The notes: generated by a model not told the origin, from the sequence alone. A DNA stretch of 64,000 bases from Metaphire vulgaris (GCA_018105865.1 CM030848.1:7288801-7352800), one strand, 5' to 3'. Shown: positions 11,979 to 22,351, counted from the stretch's first letter. Program-made: numbers and translations.

Positions 11979-14039
11979 TTGTAATAATAATAATAATGTG
12001 ATTTTTCTTGAAAACCACAACATCTGCATTCAATAACCTAGTTTATCTAGCTTACCGTTTACTTTTATAATAATGTCCACAACCCTTGCACAAAAAAATT
12101 GTTTTTCTTGGGTTACAGATGAAACTTACCGACGAGGGCATGGGCCACCTGGGTAGCATCGCGTCCACTGAAAAGCTTGCTTAGGATCCAACTGTGAGTC
12201 GAACCAAGAAAGTTGAGAATGTCCCCGACCGGTGGACGATGTGCTTCAACATAAAGCACAAGCGATAAGTCACATTAAGTGCAAGTAGTCAGAAAAAATC
12301 TCTTTCTACTTCGATGGAACACCTTGTCTTTAGAAGAAAAGGCAGTGAAAAGTAGGGCCCTTCAGTTATTTCAATGAAGGCGTTTTGCACTAAAGTTATT
12401 TCTAATTGTAAGGCGATTAGGCCCGCGCCGCCCTTAACGGAAATATGCGCATATATGGGATGGGAGTTCATGTAATTTGGAAGTTGATTAAAATAATGAC
12501 AGACGCCAACACCCAAAACCACAGATTGTCAAGTACGGAAGCCGAAAGAAAATTGCTGAAATATATCTACAAGCTTTCAGGCAGATATATTTTACACCCC
12601 CTAACACCCCCTCCCTAATTTAAGACCGACACCCCAACACACACCCCATCTCAGCTATGGGATGACCTTTTTGTTGATTGTCAGACTAATTTAGGCAGGG
12701 CGCCCCCAGAATTTACCGACACCATCCCCAAATTGATAATCCTAGAAATAACCAGGGTCGTCGAGAGAGAATACAGACCGGGGGACAAATATTGAGAACT
12801 TCAAAAAAGAATCTTGACAAGCAAAAAAAGGTTACCCTTTATCCTCATATTAAATAGGTGCTGAAAAGCAAAAAACTTACAGTGTACATCTTTTACATTG
12901 AATAGCGCTTAGAAATTTTTGGGTTGCAAGCCAAGGGGACCTTAATAATTTTTTTCATGATTAGCGCGGGCCCTTTGTTTATCACCGGGCACGGGTAAAA
13001 ATGTACCCGTGTCCCCCTCTCGTCGACCCTGGAAATAATCCTGCTTTCAGGACAGAAATGCTTCGTTGTAAGCAGTTACCTAACTTTCGTTAACACTGGC
13101 ATGCATCATCGAGACAAACGTCGACCGAATCTTTAATTAAAGCTAACTTAATTACCACGAAAACGTTCGCCCACTAAATGGGAACTCAGAGCCCACACGC
13201 ATTCACACACCACGCACACACACACACACACACACACCTTTATTATACCCTCTCATTGGCGTAGCCAAGGGAGCGGTTTTGGGAGTGAAATTCTCCTTGC
13301 TGTTATCCTACCAAATTTTTTTTATTGCGTAATATTATTCCGTGGGTGGCGGGGGCGCCAAAATCGGGTTTAAGGTAGCAAACATGAAGAAAGAAGCAAA
13401 GAAAAAATATCAATACAGTTGTATAGATGCCGTCCGCGTAGGGTTATTACTGTATACCTGCGGTACAGACTTCTGGGTCTTCGTCGTAACCGTCTTCGCA
13501 GTCGATGCTGTCGTCGCACAGATAACCCATCGGAATGCAGGTGGGGGTGGCCTTGCACGGAAAAGGTTTCTCCGCATCTGGACACGGATTACCTGGAAGA
13601 AGGAAAGGGCGAAAATTACGATCAGGCGCTTTCCTCGTCGGCGGCGGCGCATCATCATGCCCGCTTCTTGATCGGACTTGATCCGGTTTGCTCTCTCCCT
13701 CCCTTCCCCCACCCAGACGATCGACGTCGCCTATTTCTCCCCAGCCGTGCCTTGTGCGTGGAGAGGTAATGGCTGATTCGGGGAGGCGCGTGATTCGGGA
13801 GATCATCCAGTGAACTGCTCATTTTATATTTTGGTTAATAAATAAATAAATTAATTAATTAATTAATTTAGAAAGAGAGAGAGAAACGCAGAAAAGAAAC
13901 AAAGAACGAGTATATATATATCGCTCTATGAGTATAGGAATTAAGCTTATATTAATTAAGCCTACAGGTACGGGGTGGCGCAAAAACCGGACTACTCACA
14001 GTTACGTTTGCATTTAATATAGTCCGGTTTTTTGACGTC

Positions 14040-14096
<57 letters not shown>

Positions 14097-16162
14097 TAGT
14101 ATCTATTAGGCGCTTGTAGATGTCATAGATATCACATAATTAATTTTTAACAACTTATAGCAAATGCTTACCTACGATTCATCATATGCAAATTCTCAGT
14201 TTATATAGCGCTCTGAGGTGATGTCTAAGACGCTGCTAATTGTCGCAACTTATTAACTTATTTCAGTCTATCCTCTGCTTCTCCCTTCTTGGATTTTGGC
14301 GGCGTTTGTGGGGTTTGTAGGAGCCTCAACCATGACAGAGAATCTGCGATTTCATCTCGTGATGAAAACATTCTCTATTAATGAGCTTATTGAAGTAAAT
14401 TGTATGCCAGAGCGCATAGTTTCTCTAGCACATGCGACGCATATGAAATTTAACGGACTTGGTGCGAACTATAGGACTGGATATTAGACCGATAGATTAT
14501 CGAAAGACTCTCATAAAAATCGCCTTAAACGAACTCAGCCGAAGAAATTATCTGCAAGAATGTAATTTATGGCAATGGTTTTCTAGTGAAAAAAGTCAGG
14601 AATCAGGGACGTCATTTGGGGGGAGGCAGGGGGGCATTTGCCCCCCTGATTTTGAGGGAAAATTTTTTTTGCCAATGTTTGTGTTATTTAGATTTTACAC
14701 GCCCTAAAGAAGGAGTAAAGGAGTGCTTGATGATGTCGAGTAATTTGAAGAACTACTTTCTTTAACCGTGAAAATTGGCTGACAAGCAAAAAAAAGGTCG
14801 TCAGCTTTTTCGCAAACTTGTAACTTGTCAGGTCGAAAGTGTTTTGCCCCCCCCCCTGAAAAACAGTGAAATGACGTCTCTGTCAGGAATATAGACGCCG
14901 AGTCGTTAAAAATCGAGAACGCTGCTCTAAAAGCCAGTCAAAGAGTCAGTATAAAAGGCAGTCTAAGAGTTAATCTAAAAGCCAGTCAAAGAGTCAGTCT
15001 AAAAGGCAGTCTAAGAGTTAATCTCAAAAACCCAGTCAAAAGAGTCAGTCTAGTATAAAAAAAGGCAGTCTAAGAGTTAATCTAAAAAGCCAGTCTAAGA
15101 GTCAGTCTAAAAGGCAGTCTAAGTCAGTTAAAAAGTCTAAAGTTAGTCAAAGCCAGTCAGTCTAAAAGGCAGTCTAAGAGTTAATCTAAAAACCCAGTCA
15201 AAGAGTCAGTATAAAAGGCAGTCTAAGAGTTAATCTAAAAGCCAGTCAAAGAGTCAGTATAAAAGGCAGTCTAAGAGTTAATCTAAAAGCCAGTCAAAGA
15301 GTCAGTATAAAAGGCAGTCTAAGAGTTAATCTAAAAGCCAGTCAAAGAGTCAGTCTAAAAGGCAGTCTAAGAGTTAATCTAAAAGCCAGTCAAAGAGTCA
15401 GTCTAAAAGGCAGTCTAAGAGTTAATCTAAAAGCCAGTCAAAGAGTCAGTCTAAAAGGCAGTCTAAGAGTTAATCTAAAAGCCAATCAAAGAGTCAAAGA
15501 GTCTGGGTCTAAAAGGCAGTCTAAGAGTTAGAGTTAATCTAAAAGCCAGTCAAAAGAGTCAGTCTAAAAGGCAGTCTAAGAGTTAATCTAAAAGCCAGTC
15601 AAAGAGTCTAAGAGTTAATAAAAAGCCAGTCAGTCAGTATAAAGTTAAAATCTAAATATAAAGCCAGTCAAAGAATCCATTAAAAAGAGTCTAAGAGTTA
15701 ATCTAAAAGCCAGTCAAAGAGTCAGTATAAAGGATTAAAGGGTAGTCTAAGAGTTAATATAAAAGCCAGTCAAAGAATCAGTCTGAAAAGTAGACTAAGA
15801 GTCAATCTAAAAGCGAGTCTTGACGAGTTTTTATGATAGAGTTTCGCTTTCATATGCAAATGGAAGAGCAAGTAGAACAGAAGGAAAATCGAAGGATACT
15901 GCTATTCGTTTCCCTCATTGAGTGGAATGAAAGCGAAGTGCTATTTAGGCCTAAACGACAAGCGACAAGCCGGATGACTGAGTGACCAGTTGCGATTGCA
16001 AATGTTTCTCACTGTTATTTATGCACAGGACTGACTTGACTAAACCGCGACGACGACGACGACTACTACTATACAACTACAGTACTACTACTGCAGTACT
16101 GCTACTACTACTGCTGATGATGATGATGATGTTGTTAATGATGATGATGATGATGTTGTTGT

Positions 16163-16205
<43 letters not shown>

Positions 16206-16212
16206 AATAATA

Positions 16213-16256
<44 letters not shown>

Positions 16257-16674
16257 AACTACTGCCACTATTACTACTGCGGCACTGCCATAATTATTTA
16301 AAAAGCTCTATTAGGCTCTGTGCAAGTGAGAGATTATTGAGTCGTGATGAGTCGGCTGATGCAAAAAGAAAGTAGCCTTCTAGTACTGGAATCTAAACTC
16401 AAATAAAAGTTTACCAACCTAGGCCTATTGGTTATTATTTAGCTACGTGTTAGAAATCAGTTTAAATTGTAGAGTAGTTGAGGCTTCGCTTATTAAGAGA
16501 AGCGCCTCATAATGATCCTCTGTATAGCCACCGACCGTCGTGTTCCATGATTCTTTTCAACCGGTGCTGATATCTGTTGAGAAGCGGAGACGCTGATGCG
16601 CCCTCCAGCGACGACGCCAACAGAACGAGGACCATCGACAGGAAAACGAACCCAGAACATCTCACGCTCAGCAT
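9249..16674 (-). CDS. PROH4: Prohormone-4-type neuropeptide precursor (LDLa-containing), complete
   Basis: Coding exons on the minus strand: 16674-16536, 13592-13458, 12243-12130, 9442-9249. Every inner boundary is phase 1 with AG/GT sites, and the joined frame is 193 codons plus TGA with no break. Order: signal peptide 1-28 (hydrophobic FVFLSMVLVLLASS, small residues ASA at the cleavage point); peptide SPLLNRYQHRL 29-39; dibasic KR 40-41; LDLa module about 50-89 with six cysteines (50, 59, 65, 72, 78, 89) and acidic DDSIDCEDGYDED; then AHRPPV at 92-97; a helical C-terminal domain with KLF, VAHAL, TVEDY, GL.E.DI..L, AVSEGD and FTKLIKSGF. In insect prohormone-4 as I recall it, a short peptide ending in KR is followed by one LDLa, CTAAKRPPV, ALSESQTIEDF, AVENGD and KLVKTGF, in the same order and spacing. 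Secreted; likely processed in the regulated pathway. Exon 1 may start a few bases upstream at an acceptor (TTTCAG at 16680-16685), implying a non-coding 5' exon. Confidence 0.9.
9701..10201. mobile_element. hAT-like MITE packed with AGTATTTAAATACTT
   Basis: Ends CAGTGTTGTAA...TTACAACACTC, with a perfect duplication TGCACATG at 9693-9700 and 10202-10209. Both halves are crowded with the palindrome GTATTTAAATAC (a dozen or more copies, many paired as TATTTAAATAGTATTTAAAT). 501 bases, non-coding. Located downstream of the prohormone gene's exon-4 acceptor, in its third intron. Confidence 0.88.
10508..10529. repeat. (GA)n microsatellite
   Basis: Simple GA repeat. Confidence 0.9.
10659..10860. 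mobile_element. Two overlapping hAT-like remnants
   Basis: 10659 starts CAGTGTTTCCCAAACTG with GATCGCGACCC, the terminus found at 42802-43584. At about 10792 a second terminus CAGTGGCGTAACC begins, followed by CCCGGGCAATT and TGCCCGGGTT repeats. Right ends are unclear. Confidence 0.55.
10970..11152. mobile_element. hAT-like MITE, CAGTGGCGGCTC family, complete
   Basis: Same family as 5234-5427. Perfect 8-bp duplication ATTGTATT at 10962-10969 and 11153-11160. The right end has lost a base or two (GGAGCGCCACTG). Confidence 0.9.
11153..11780. other. Intronic sequence, no gene recognised
   Basis: Contains a degenerate 20-base tandem motif (GGACGATTCATCTCA-like) at about 11630-11715. Short open stretches here have no splice context or recognisable domain. 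Confidence 0.6.
11781..11834. repeat. (TA)n microsatellite
   Basis: Perfect TA dinucleotide run; an AAT run follows at 11939-11997. Confidence 0.95.
12590..13035. repeat. Diverged interspersed repeat (CTAACACCCC/AATTTGAG family)
   Basis: CACCCCCTAACACCCCC, AATTTAAGACCGACACCCC and GGATGACCTTTTTG recur at 52893-53130, 55160-55330 and 58780-58970. A related segment with GACAAGCAAAAAAAGG follows. Probably another hAT-like MITE family whose ends are not resolved. Intronic in the prohormone gene. Confidence 0.5.
13195..13240. repeat. (CA)n microsatellite
   Basis: CA run in the intron between prohormone exons 2 and 3. Confidence 0.9.
13458..13592 (-). other. LDLa module exon of the prohormone gene
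   Basis: A 135-base symmetric phase 1-1 exon encoding CPDAEKPFPCKATPTC through EDPEVCTA. This is the usual size and phase for an LDL-receptor class A exon, and explains how the module could be shuffled into a peptide precursor. Acceptor CTTCCAG, donor GTATAC. Confidence 0.88.
13966..14050. mobile_element. Short palindromic MITE, mariner-like ends, copy 1
   Basis: ACGGGGTGGCGCAAAAACC and ACTA on the left are mirrored by TATAGTCCGGTTTTTTGACG and CACCCT on the right, around a short centre. The second copy is at 42434-42513. TA-rich flanks and GGTGGCGCAAAAA-type ends resemble Tc1/mariner termini. Confidence 0.6.
14044..14095. repeat. (TA)n microsatellite
   Basis: Perfect TA run next to the palindromic MITE, possibly grown from its TA target. 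Confidence 0.95.
14604..14882. mobile_element. hAT-like MITE, CAGGGACGTCATTTG family, copy 1
   Basis: Ends CAGGGACGTCATTTGGGG and AGTGAAATGACGTCTCTG, with a perfect 8-bp duplication TCAGGAAT at 14596-14603 and 14883-14890. A second complete copy is at 39078-39359 and a fragment at about 58680. Confidence 0.9.
14931..15830. repeat. Satellite-like tandem array, about 48-bp unit
   Basis: About 18 copies of a unit built from AAAAGCCAGTCAAAGAG, TCAGTCTAAAAGGCAGTC and TAAGAGTTAATCT, with short deletions and shuffled subunits towards 15130 and 15500-15780. The three subunits resemble one another (AGTC/AGAGT core), so the 48-mer is itself a higher-order form of a 10-16 base repeat. Intronic in the prohormone gene. 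Confidence 0.95.
16050..16262. repeat. Compound trinucleotide microsatellite
   Basis: Successive GAC, TAC, GATGAT, AATA blocks. Long open frames across it (poly-M, poly-N, poly-I) are repeat artefacts. Confidence 0.95.
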
Positions 16675-16702
16675 TCTATCTGAAATCGAACAAACCGCTC
16701 GT

Positions 16703-17064
16703 CAGTGGCGGCTCCAGGATTTGGCAAGTGGGGGCTGGGGCAACGTGATGGCAACTTCTAAGCACGAGGGGCCAGCTATTTGCTGCTGGGCATGTAGTAT
16801 AAGTATAGGGTCCCAACAGGAGATCACTGGGGCAGACATTTAATAAGGGGTCACGGGGGGCACCGGGCAGGGGCGTAGCCAGGAATTTGATTTGGGGAGG
16901 GTATAATATGATTGGGGGGGGTGTAAATCTTTAAAAACTTTGAAAATCTTAAAAATACATTACAATTTTAAGGTAGTCTGATTTTGGAGGGATATATATA
17001 TATACACCGATATACCATCCGTCGCTACGCCCCTGCCCCGGGCCCCCATGTGGAGTCACCACTG
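16703..17064. mobile_element. hAT-like MITE, CAGTGGCGGCTC family, with nested insertion
   Basis: Same family as 5234-5427. Perfect 8-bp duplication CCGCTCGT at 16695-16702 and 17065-17072. It carries another element at about 16866-17035. On the minus strand it lies just upstream of the prohormone start exon (start codon at 16674). Confidence 0.9.
16866..17035. mobile_element. hAT-like MITE, CAGGGGCGTAGC family, nested copy
   Basis: Ends AGGGGCGTAGCCAGG and CGTCGCTACGCCCCTG, with internal GGGTATAATATGATT and AACTTTGAAAATCTT. Complete copies with perfect duplications are at 49732-49914 and 61553-61711. It sits inside the older CAGTGGCGGCTC element. Confidence 0.85.
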
Positions 17065-17072
17065 CCGCTCGT

Positions 17073-17573
17073 ATGACGTATATTCGTTTCCCTTTCACTG
17101 TACGGCGTACGTAAAATCGGACACAAATCCGCTTGTCTGTAAATACTCAAGTGCAAAAACGTTTAAGTGAAATAGCTACACATGATAGAGGCATTGAAGA
17201 GCAGGAAGGAACGTTACCCGAAATATGAAGTGGGGGAGGAGATTATGAATATGTTATGCTCCCAATATTTTCTTTTCCCAACTATATATGATCAGGTTTC
17301 GCTGACTGACTACGGCGGCTGCCAATTTCTGGAGTGGCTCTATTCGTCACGGTGTTTATGTTTTGGATCAATATAATATTAAATACATTTAGAAGCAAGT
17401 ATAGTCCCCGTCGGTCTAATGCATGTTGATCCATGTAAGAAGAAATAGACAGAAGACTTAATAAGCAACTAAAACTACAAAATGGTTGAAAAACAATCAC
17501 GCCAGAACAAGAATTATTTCTCAGAGTTGATCCAATTGCTTCTGTGTTAAGTTCGCAATTACTATTCTCTTTT

Positions 17574-17633
<60 letters not shown>

Positions 17634-17726
17634 GCGGTGGTGATGGCGGTTGTGGTACTGGTGAAATGATAATGATCGTGATGATGATTGGGTGTGACCG
17701 TGGCGGTGACGATGAAGATAATGATA

Positions 17727-17757
<31 letters not shown>

Positions 17758-19065
17758 GATTATGATGTGATTGTGATATTGTTGACAATGATGCTGATTA
17801 ACGACGGCGATTTAGAGCCGAACCAGAAATTCAGTTTGATGAACGTGGACCTTCTTATTAGATTCTGCATTGTGCCTTGTTCCGCCCTTTCCAAACTGCA
17901 CGGCGGATCAAACCATAATGTTAAGACCGTTGAAGCGAAAGAAATGACAACAGTCGCTTATTTGTTCGTTCCTTTTGTAACTTTTCGACTTTTCGCCACG
18001 ATGATAAATTAGCAAACAAAGTTTTTTTGTGAGGGTCTGGGAGAGGAACGTGCCCTCAGTAACCTCCCCCCATGTCTCCGCAGATCCGCCCCTGGGTGTA
18101 ATCGTCCAATTAGAAAAGATATTAAGTGGTTTTATTGCCGTCGGGCAAACACAAGCACGCACAAGTATATGCACTCACACACAACGCACGTACAAACACA
18201 CACACACACACACGTCTGGCACGAACTTTGCTTCTTCAGACTCAATTGTATTCGACGGCGCTTATAAGCGTCAATTTCCCGGTCGATCTAAGTGTAAACA
18301 CGGACAGAGATCAAGTTTCTCGTTCGATCACATTGGATCTGGTCGTGGCGTCCATCTCCACAGATCTCCGTGCTATCAATTTGTTATCTTAGCACGAAAC
18401 GCGGAACCGTTATATTAAAGAGGATCGATTCTGAGGGGAGAGGGGAGAGGAGGAGAGCGTTCGAACCGATTGTACGTGAGAAAAGCGCAGACTGGTTAAC
18501 AGTTCTTGTTTCATACTTAATTCCGACCGGATGGAACTGATATTCGACCATCCGATGTATTCTAATGGAACGCTGAGAGAGACAGACAGACAGACACACA
18601 GAGAGAGACAGACAGACAGAGAGAGAGAGAGAGAGACAGAGAGAGAGACAGACAGACAGACTGACAGACAGACTGACAGATAAACAGAGACAAACAGAAA
18701 CAAACAGATAGAGATAGAAAGAAATGAGAGAGAGAGAGAGACAGTGGGACACAGAGGAATAGACAGAGACAGAGACAGAGAGAGAGTCTCCATTGGACTA
18801 GATTCCCTTTGTGTGGAGATTTGAACAGATGCGTAGAATCATTAGAAGATCGATGTGATCTTTTTGTACCTGTTGCTCTTTTCCCCGTTTACCTCTTTGT
18901 TTGATCTGAATAATAACGACCGTTTTCTCCTCCTCCTCCTCCTCCTCCTCCTCCTCCTCCTTCATTCGTCCTGCGTCCTTTGTATCCGTGTAACGTCTAA
19001 GTACTAATTTATCCTCGTCCAAGCCAGGCCTGTTTGGCCGCCTCGGCACCACGACTCGATCCCGG
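17073..19065. other. Gene-free stretch rich in simple repeats
   Basis: Holds a GAC/GAT array (17577-17640), a GAT-rich array (17700-17760), a CA run (18190-18215), GACA/GAGA arrays (18575-18790) and a CTC run (18928-18962). The remaining sequence shows no exon-like segment I can support. Long Ser/Leu, Thr/His or Glu frames are repeat translations. Confidence 0.7.
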
Positions 19066-19207
19066 AATGGTCACCCAGGTACATCTTATATACAGATGTC
19101 CCTGGGTCACCCATCCAAGTAGTACTAACCGCGCTCGACGTTGCTTAACTTCGGCGTTCTGACGCTGGAACTGGACGCACAACGCCAAGTATTAGGTCGA
19201 TGTGGTG
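19066..19207 (-). repeat. 5S rRNA-derived SINE head
   Basis: On the minus strand: CCTAATACTTGGCGTTGTGC, then GAAGTTAAGCAACGTCGAGC, GCGGTTAGTAC and TTGGATGGGTGACCCAGG. The last parts match the 3' half of 5S rRNA, including the conserved GAAGTTAAGCAACG and GGATGGGTGACC blocks. The 5' half diverges too much for a functional 5S gene, and the same leader occurs at 59797. Confidence 0.75.
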
Positions 19208-20392
19208 ATCTTAGATAACGCGGTTTTATTTTTGAGGTAAAAATCTATTTGAAAAACACTGTAATTACTCTTAGCAGTTTATAACCCAGCAACTCGTAAG
19301 TGAGGTAATCAAAGTACTGATTGGCAAGCTCTCAGAATATATAGGCCTATTGCACGATTTTAGTAATCTTAGGCCTATAGGTCTATTAATAGACTAGACC
19401 TATAAGAATAAGTGAGACTATTAGCACCGAATAGACAATAGTTATGACACTAATGATCACGAGAATCATATTGCTAGTGTTTGAAGCTATTGAAAAAAAT
19501 TCCAGACGAAATTTTGTTTGGCCCCAGAGGGTCTGTTCTGAACCAGTGGAGAGGTCCCCAAACAATGGTTTTTTCAAGTAACAGCTTGCATATAATTGAG
19601 GCACAGGATTAGGTCAACGCATTGAATTTTTCCTGACCTTAACATGGAACATTTCAACCGCAAAGCCTTAATCAACTGCGAAGTCTGTGAACGATGTCAC
19701 TGTTTCATAAATGTACAGTGTACTAGGGGCCTACTTAAAAAAAAACTATTAGGGTCCGCGAAGCAGAGAAACACGCATTCTGTGTCGAAAGCGCTATCCT
19801 TTTACTTTTCCCCGCCCGACGGACAAGATGACATTTTCATGGGATAGGTCGCCAAGTGGAACCGATGGAAACACTTCCGTCGATCTATACCAGGCAATTT
19901 TTCCTTATATGAGGGAGAAGGCGCTACAAAAGTTAACAGGATGGGCTTCAGAGCGACGAAAGGTCGCTCATCGTCGTTTCGCATAATTGAGACATCATTT
20001 TTCGACGCATAACGGAACGGTCGACGGCAGGCTGATCGTGTATTATAGAGGGACCTCAATTTGGGCGACGCCGATGAAAAGCGCCATCGGTCAAATTTGA
20101 CGGCCATCCAAACGCCCGTAGACATAACGATGATCACAGGAGACGGCTATAGCAGTATAAGAACTCAACTAATAGAGGGAATTAAAGGACGGATATTGGA
20201 GACGGTCAAAACCGCGCATTAGCCTACTGCATGGTCTTCAAAAACCCGTTTCTAAGAACAACATGTTGAGATGAACTGCGAAAGAGACAGTTGTGCTAAG
20301 ATATTCGCGTCAGGCACTTTGTGGACCTAATGTATACATTGACCAGGTTTCATAGGCGGTTCGAATGTTGTTGCTAAGCGCTTAGAGGGGAA
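19208..20392. other. Unannotated stretch
   Basis: No exon, RNA gene or repeat recognised, apart from TAGGCCTA words near 19342-19385. Confidence 0.5.
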
Positions 20393-20562
20393 CAGTGTTT
20401 TATCTAGGTCTGTTAGAGCGAATCCCCCTCCCCATAAAACCTCTCAAAATCCCCCAAATCCCGGCACTGAAAAACCATTTTGCATTGAACTGTGTCTCTT
20501 CCCCTCCAGCCAAGTCAAATTATTCCTCCCCACAAAAGACCTGGAGAATGGATGAAACACTG
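20393..20562. mobile_element. MITE, CAGTGTTTTATCCAG family
   Basis: Ends CAGTGTTTTATCTAGG and GGATGAAACACTG; internal GAACTGTGTCTCTTCCC and GCCAAGTCAA match copies at 22953-23139, 43893-44075, 44589-44747, 60235-60435 and 63810-63981. Non-coding. Confidence 0.8.
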
Positions 20563-20824
20563 CCTAGGAATAAGGAGTTACTGCGGTGCTACTTTGAAAG
20601 CGCTATAGAAATTCACGAAATTTTAACTACTTACTCACTTGCTTATTTACTACTCCATCGCTATTGGAGTATGGACAGCAATTTCTTTAGCGCCTCTGTC
20701 AGAGAAAGTTGCGGTATGGCTACGGGCCTACGATGCAATGCATCGGTGTTGAAACTCGTTAGAATTAATAAGCATGGGTCAATGAATCGGTTGTTCACAG
20801 CTTTATCTTTGCATCGTACCTCCC

Positions 20825-20826
<2 letters not shown>

Positions 20827-20881
<55 letters not shown>
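20827..20881. repeat. (GA)n microsatellite
   Basis: Long GA run; the overlapping poly-ER and poly-SL frames are artefacts. Confidence 0.95.
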
Positions 20882-20883
<2 letters not shown>

Positions 20884-21241
20884 GTGCAAAATTGAAGCAA
20901 AAACTATCAAAATGTTGTCGTTTGCCTGAAATACAATTTCGTACGCACGCATCTCGGGTATCCCAGACTGTTGCGTGCACACGAAGTAGTATAGATAATT
21001 AGCTTATAGCGTCCGCTCCGTCTGCCCCTATGAATTATGATAGTGGGTATTAGTGGCGCCATAGAATTGATTGATTGAATAGAATTCAATTCAATTCAGG
21101 GCGTGCACAATAGCGCTACTGCGGTGAACGAAATGGCTCCATTGCGCTTTTCACGAAGAGACCAAATTCTACGGAAAATATATATTGGTAGTATTTATCT
21201 TGCGACACTTCCGTAAAAGCATCAAACAGATTTCTACCATG

Positions 21242-21702
21242 GTCGGACAAAATGTCACGGACAAAATGTCACGGACAAAATGTCACGGACAAAATGTCAC
21301 GGACAAAATGTCACGGACAAAATGTCACGGACAAAATGTCACGGACAAAATGTCACGGACAAAATGTCACGGACAAAATGTCACGGACAAATGTCACGGA
21401 CAAATGTCACGGACAAAATGTCACGGACAAAATGTCACGGACAAAATGTCACGGACAAAATGTCACGGACAAAATGTCACGGACAAAATGTCACGGACAA
21501 AATGTCACGGACAAAATGTCACGGACAAAATGTCACGGACAAAATGTCACGGACAAAATGTCACGGACAAAATGTCACGGACAAAATGTCACGGGATGGG
21601 GTAGGGTTAGAGTTAAATTTTATCCCCATTACATCTTGCCCGTGACATTTTGTCCCCATGACATGACATTTTGTCCTATAGGGCATTTTGTCCTAGCACA
21701 AT
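21242..21702. mobile_element. Foldback element with 14-bp tandem-repeat arm
   Basis: About 25 copies of TGTCACGGACAAAA at 21242-21593 (two 13-base variants near 21390), a spacer with GGGTAGGGTTAGAGTT, then the unit inverted (CGTGACATTTTGTCC, TGACATTTTGTCC, GCATTTTGTCC) at about 21641-21698. Same plan as 901-1267. The 183-residue open frame (NVTDKMSRTKCHGQ) is a translation of the array in all frames, not a protein. Confidence 0.85.
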
Positions 21703-21908
21703 TTTTACTCGTAGTAAAGCTGATCATCTTTTGTTGCGACATTCTGCTTTGCGCTTCAGTTCAACTTCGACCAGTCGGATCTCTGTCCTCCGAGGCACTT
21801 TAGTTCCAGCTGGAAAGACGTTGCCCTGTGAATGTGGATTCATACTGGACCATAAGACCAATTTCACGATATTGCTAAACTTTTGTCCTTTAGCGACGAC
21901 TTGCGGCA

Positions 21909-21911
<3 letters not shown>

Positions 21912-21958
<47 letters not shown>

Positions 21959-22239
21959 CCTCTGAGAGGGGGCAGGGGGCACTGCACAGGGGCCCGGCGG
22001 TCTGGAGGGGCCCGGGCCGATTATGAATATCTATAATTAACAATAAAATGAGTAATAACACTAAAGAATGGTTAAGATGTTAGCTCAGCACAGGGGCCCG
22101 GCGAACGCACAAGGGGGCCCGGGTCACAGCGCTACTAAAAAAAAAAGGTCGTCAAGAAATTAATACTTTTCAAGGGCCCGTCGCCCATTCTGCACAGGGG
22201 CCCGGAATTTCTCTCGGAGGGTATATATTATATATTACA

Positions 22240-22288
<49 letters not shown>

Positions 22289-22351
22289 CTCGGTACTTAG
22301 TTCCCGAGGAACTTATAAGTTATTACAATATATATATATAATATATATGTA

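Noticed and set aside
13410..13806. Longer single-exon readings of the LDLa segment, including the 119-residue minus-strand frame
   Set aside because: The part upstream of 13592 crosses a clear acceptor (TTCCAG) and reads as intron; the other frames are shadows.
14931..15830. CRISPR-like regular array
   Set aside because: Units are contiguous with no unique spacers, in an intron of an animal gene; it is a satellite.
17282..17788. Long minus-strand frame rich in isoleucine and valine
   Set aside because: It is the translation of GAT/GAC microsatellites.
19066..19207. Functional 5S rRNA gene
   Set aside because: Only the 3' half is 5S-like; the 5' half and the stem-closing sequence do not match, and a related leader is fused to a SINE body at 59797.
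21252..21803. 183-residue repetitive protein (NVTDKMSRTKCHGQ units)
   Set aside because: All three frames stay open across the 14-bp array and one arm of a foldback; no signal peptide, splice site or codon bias.
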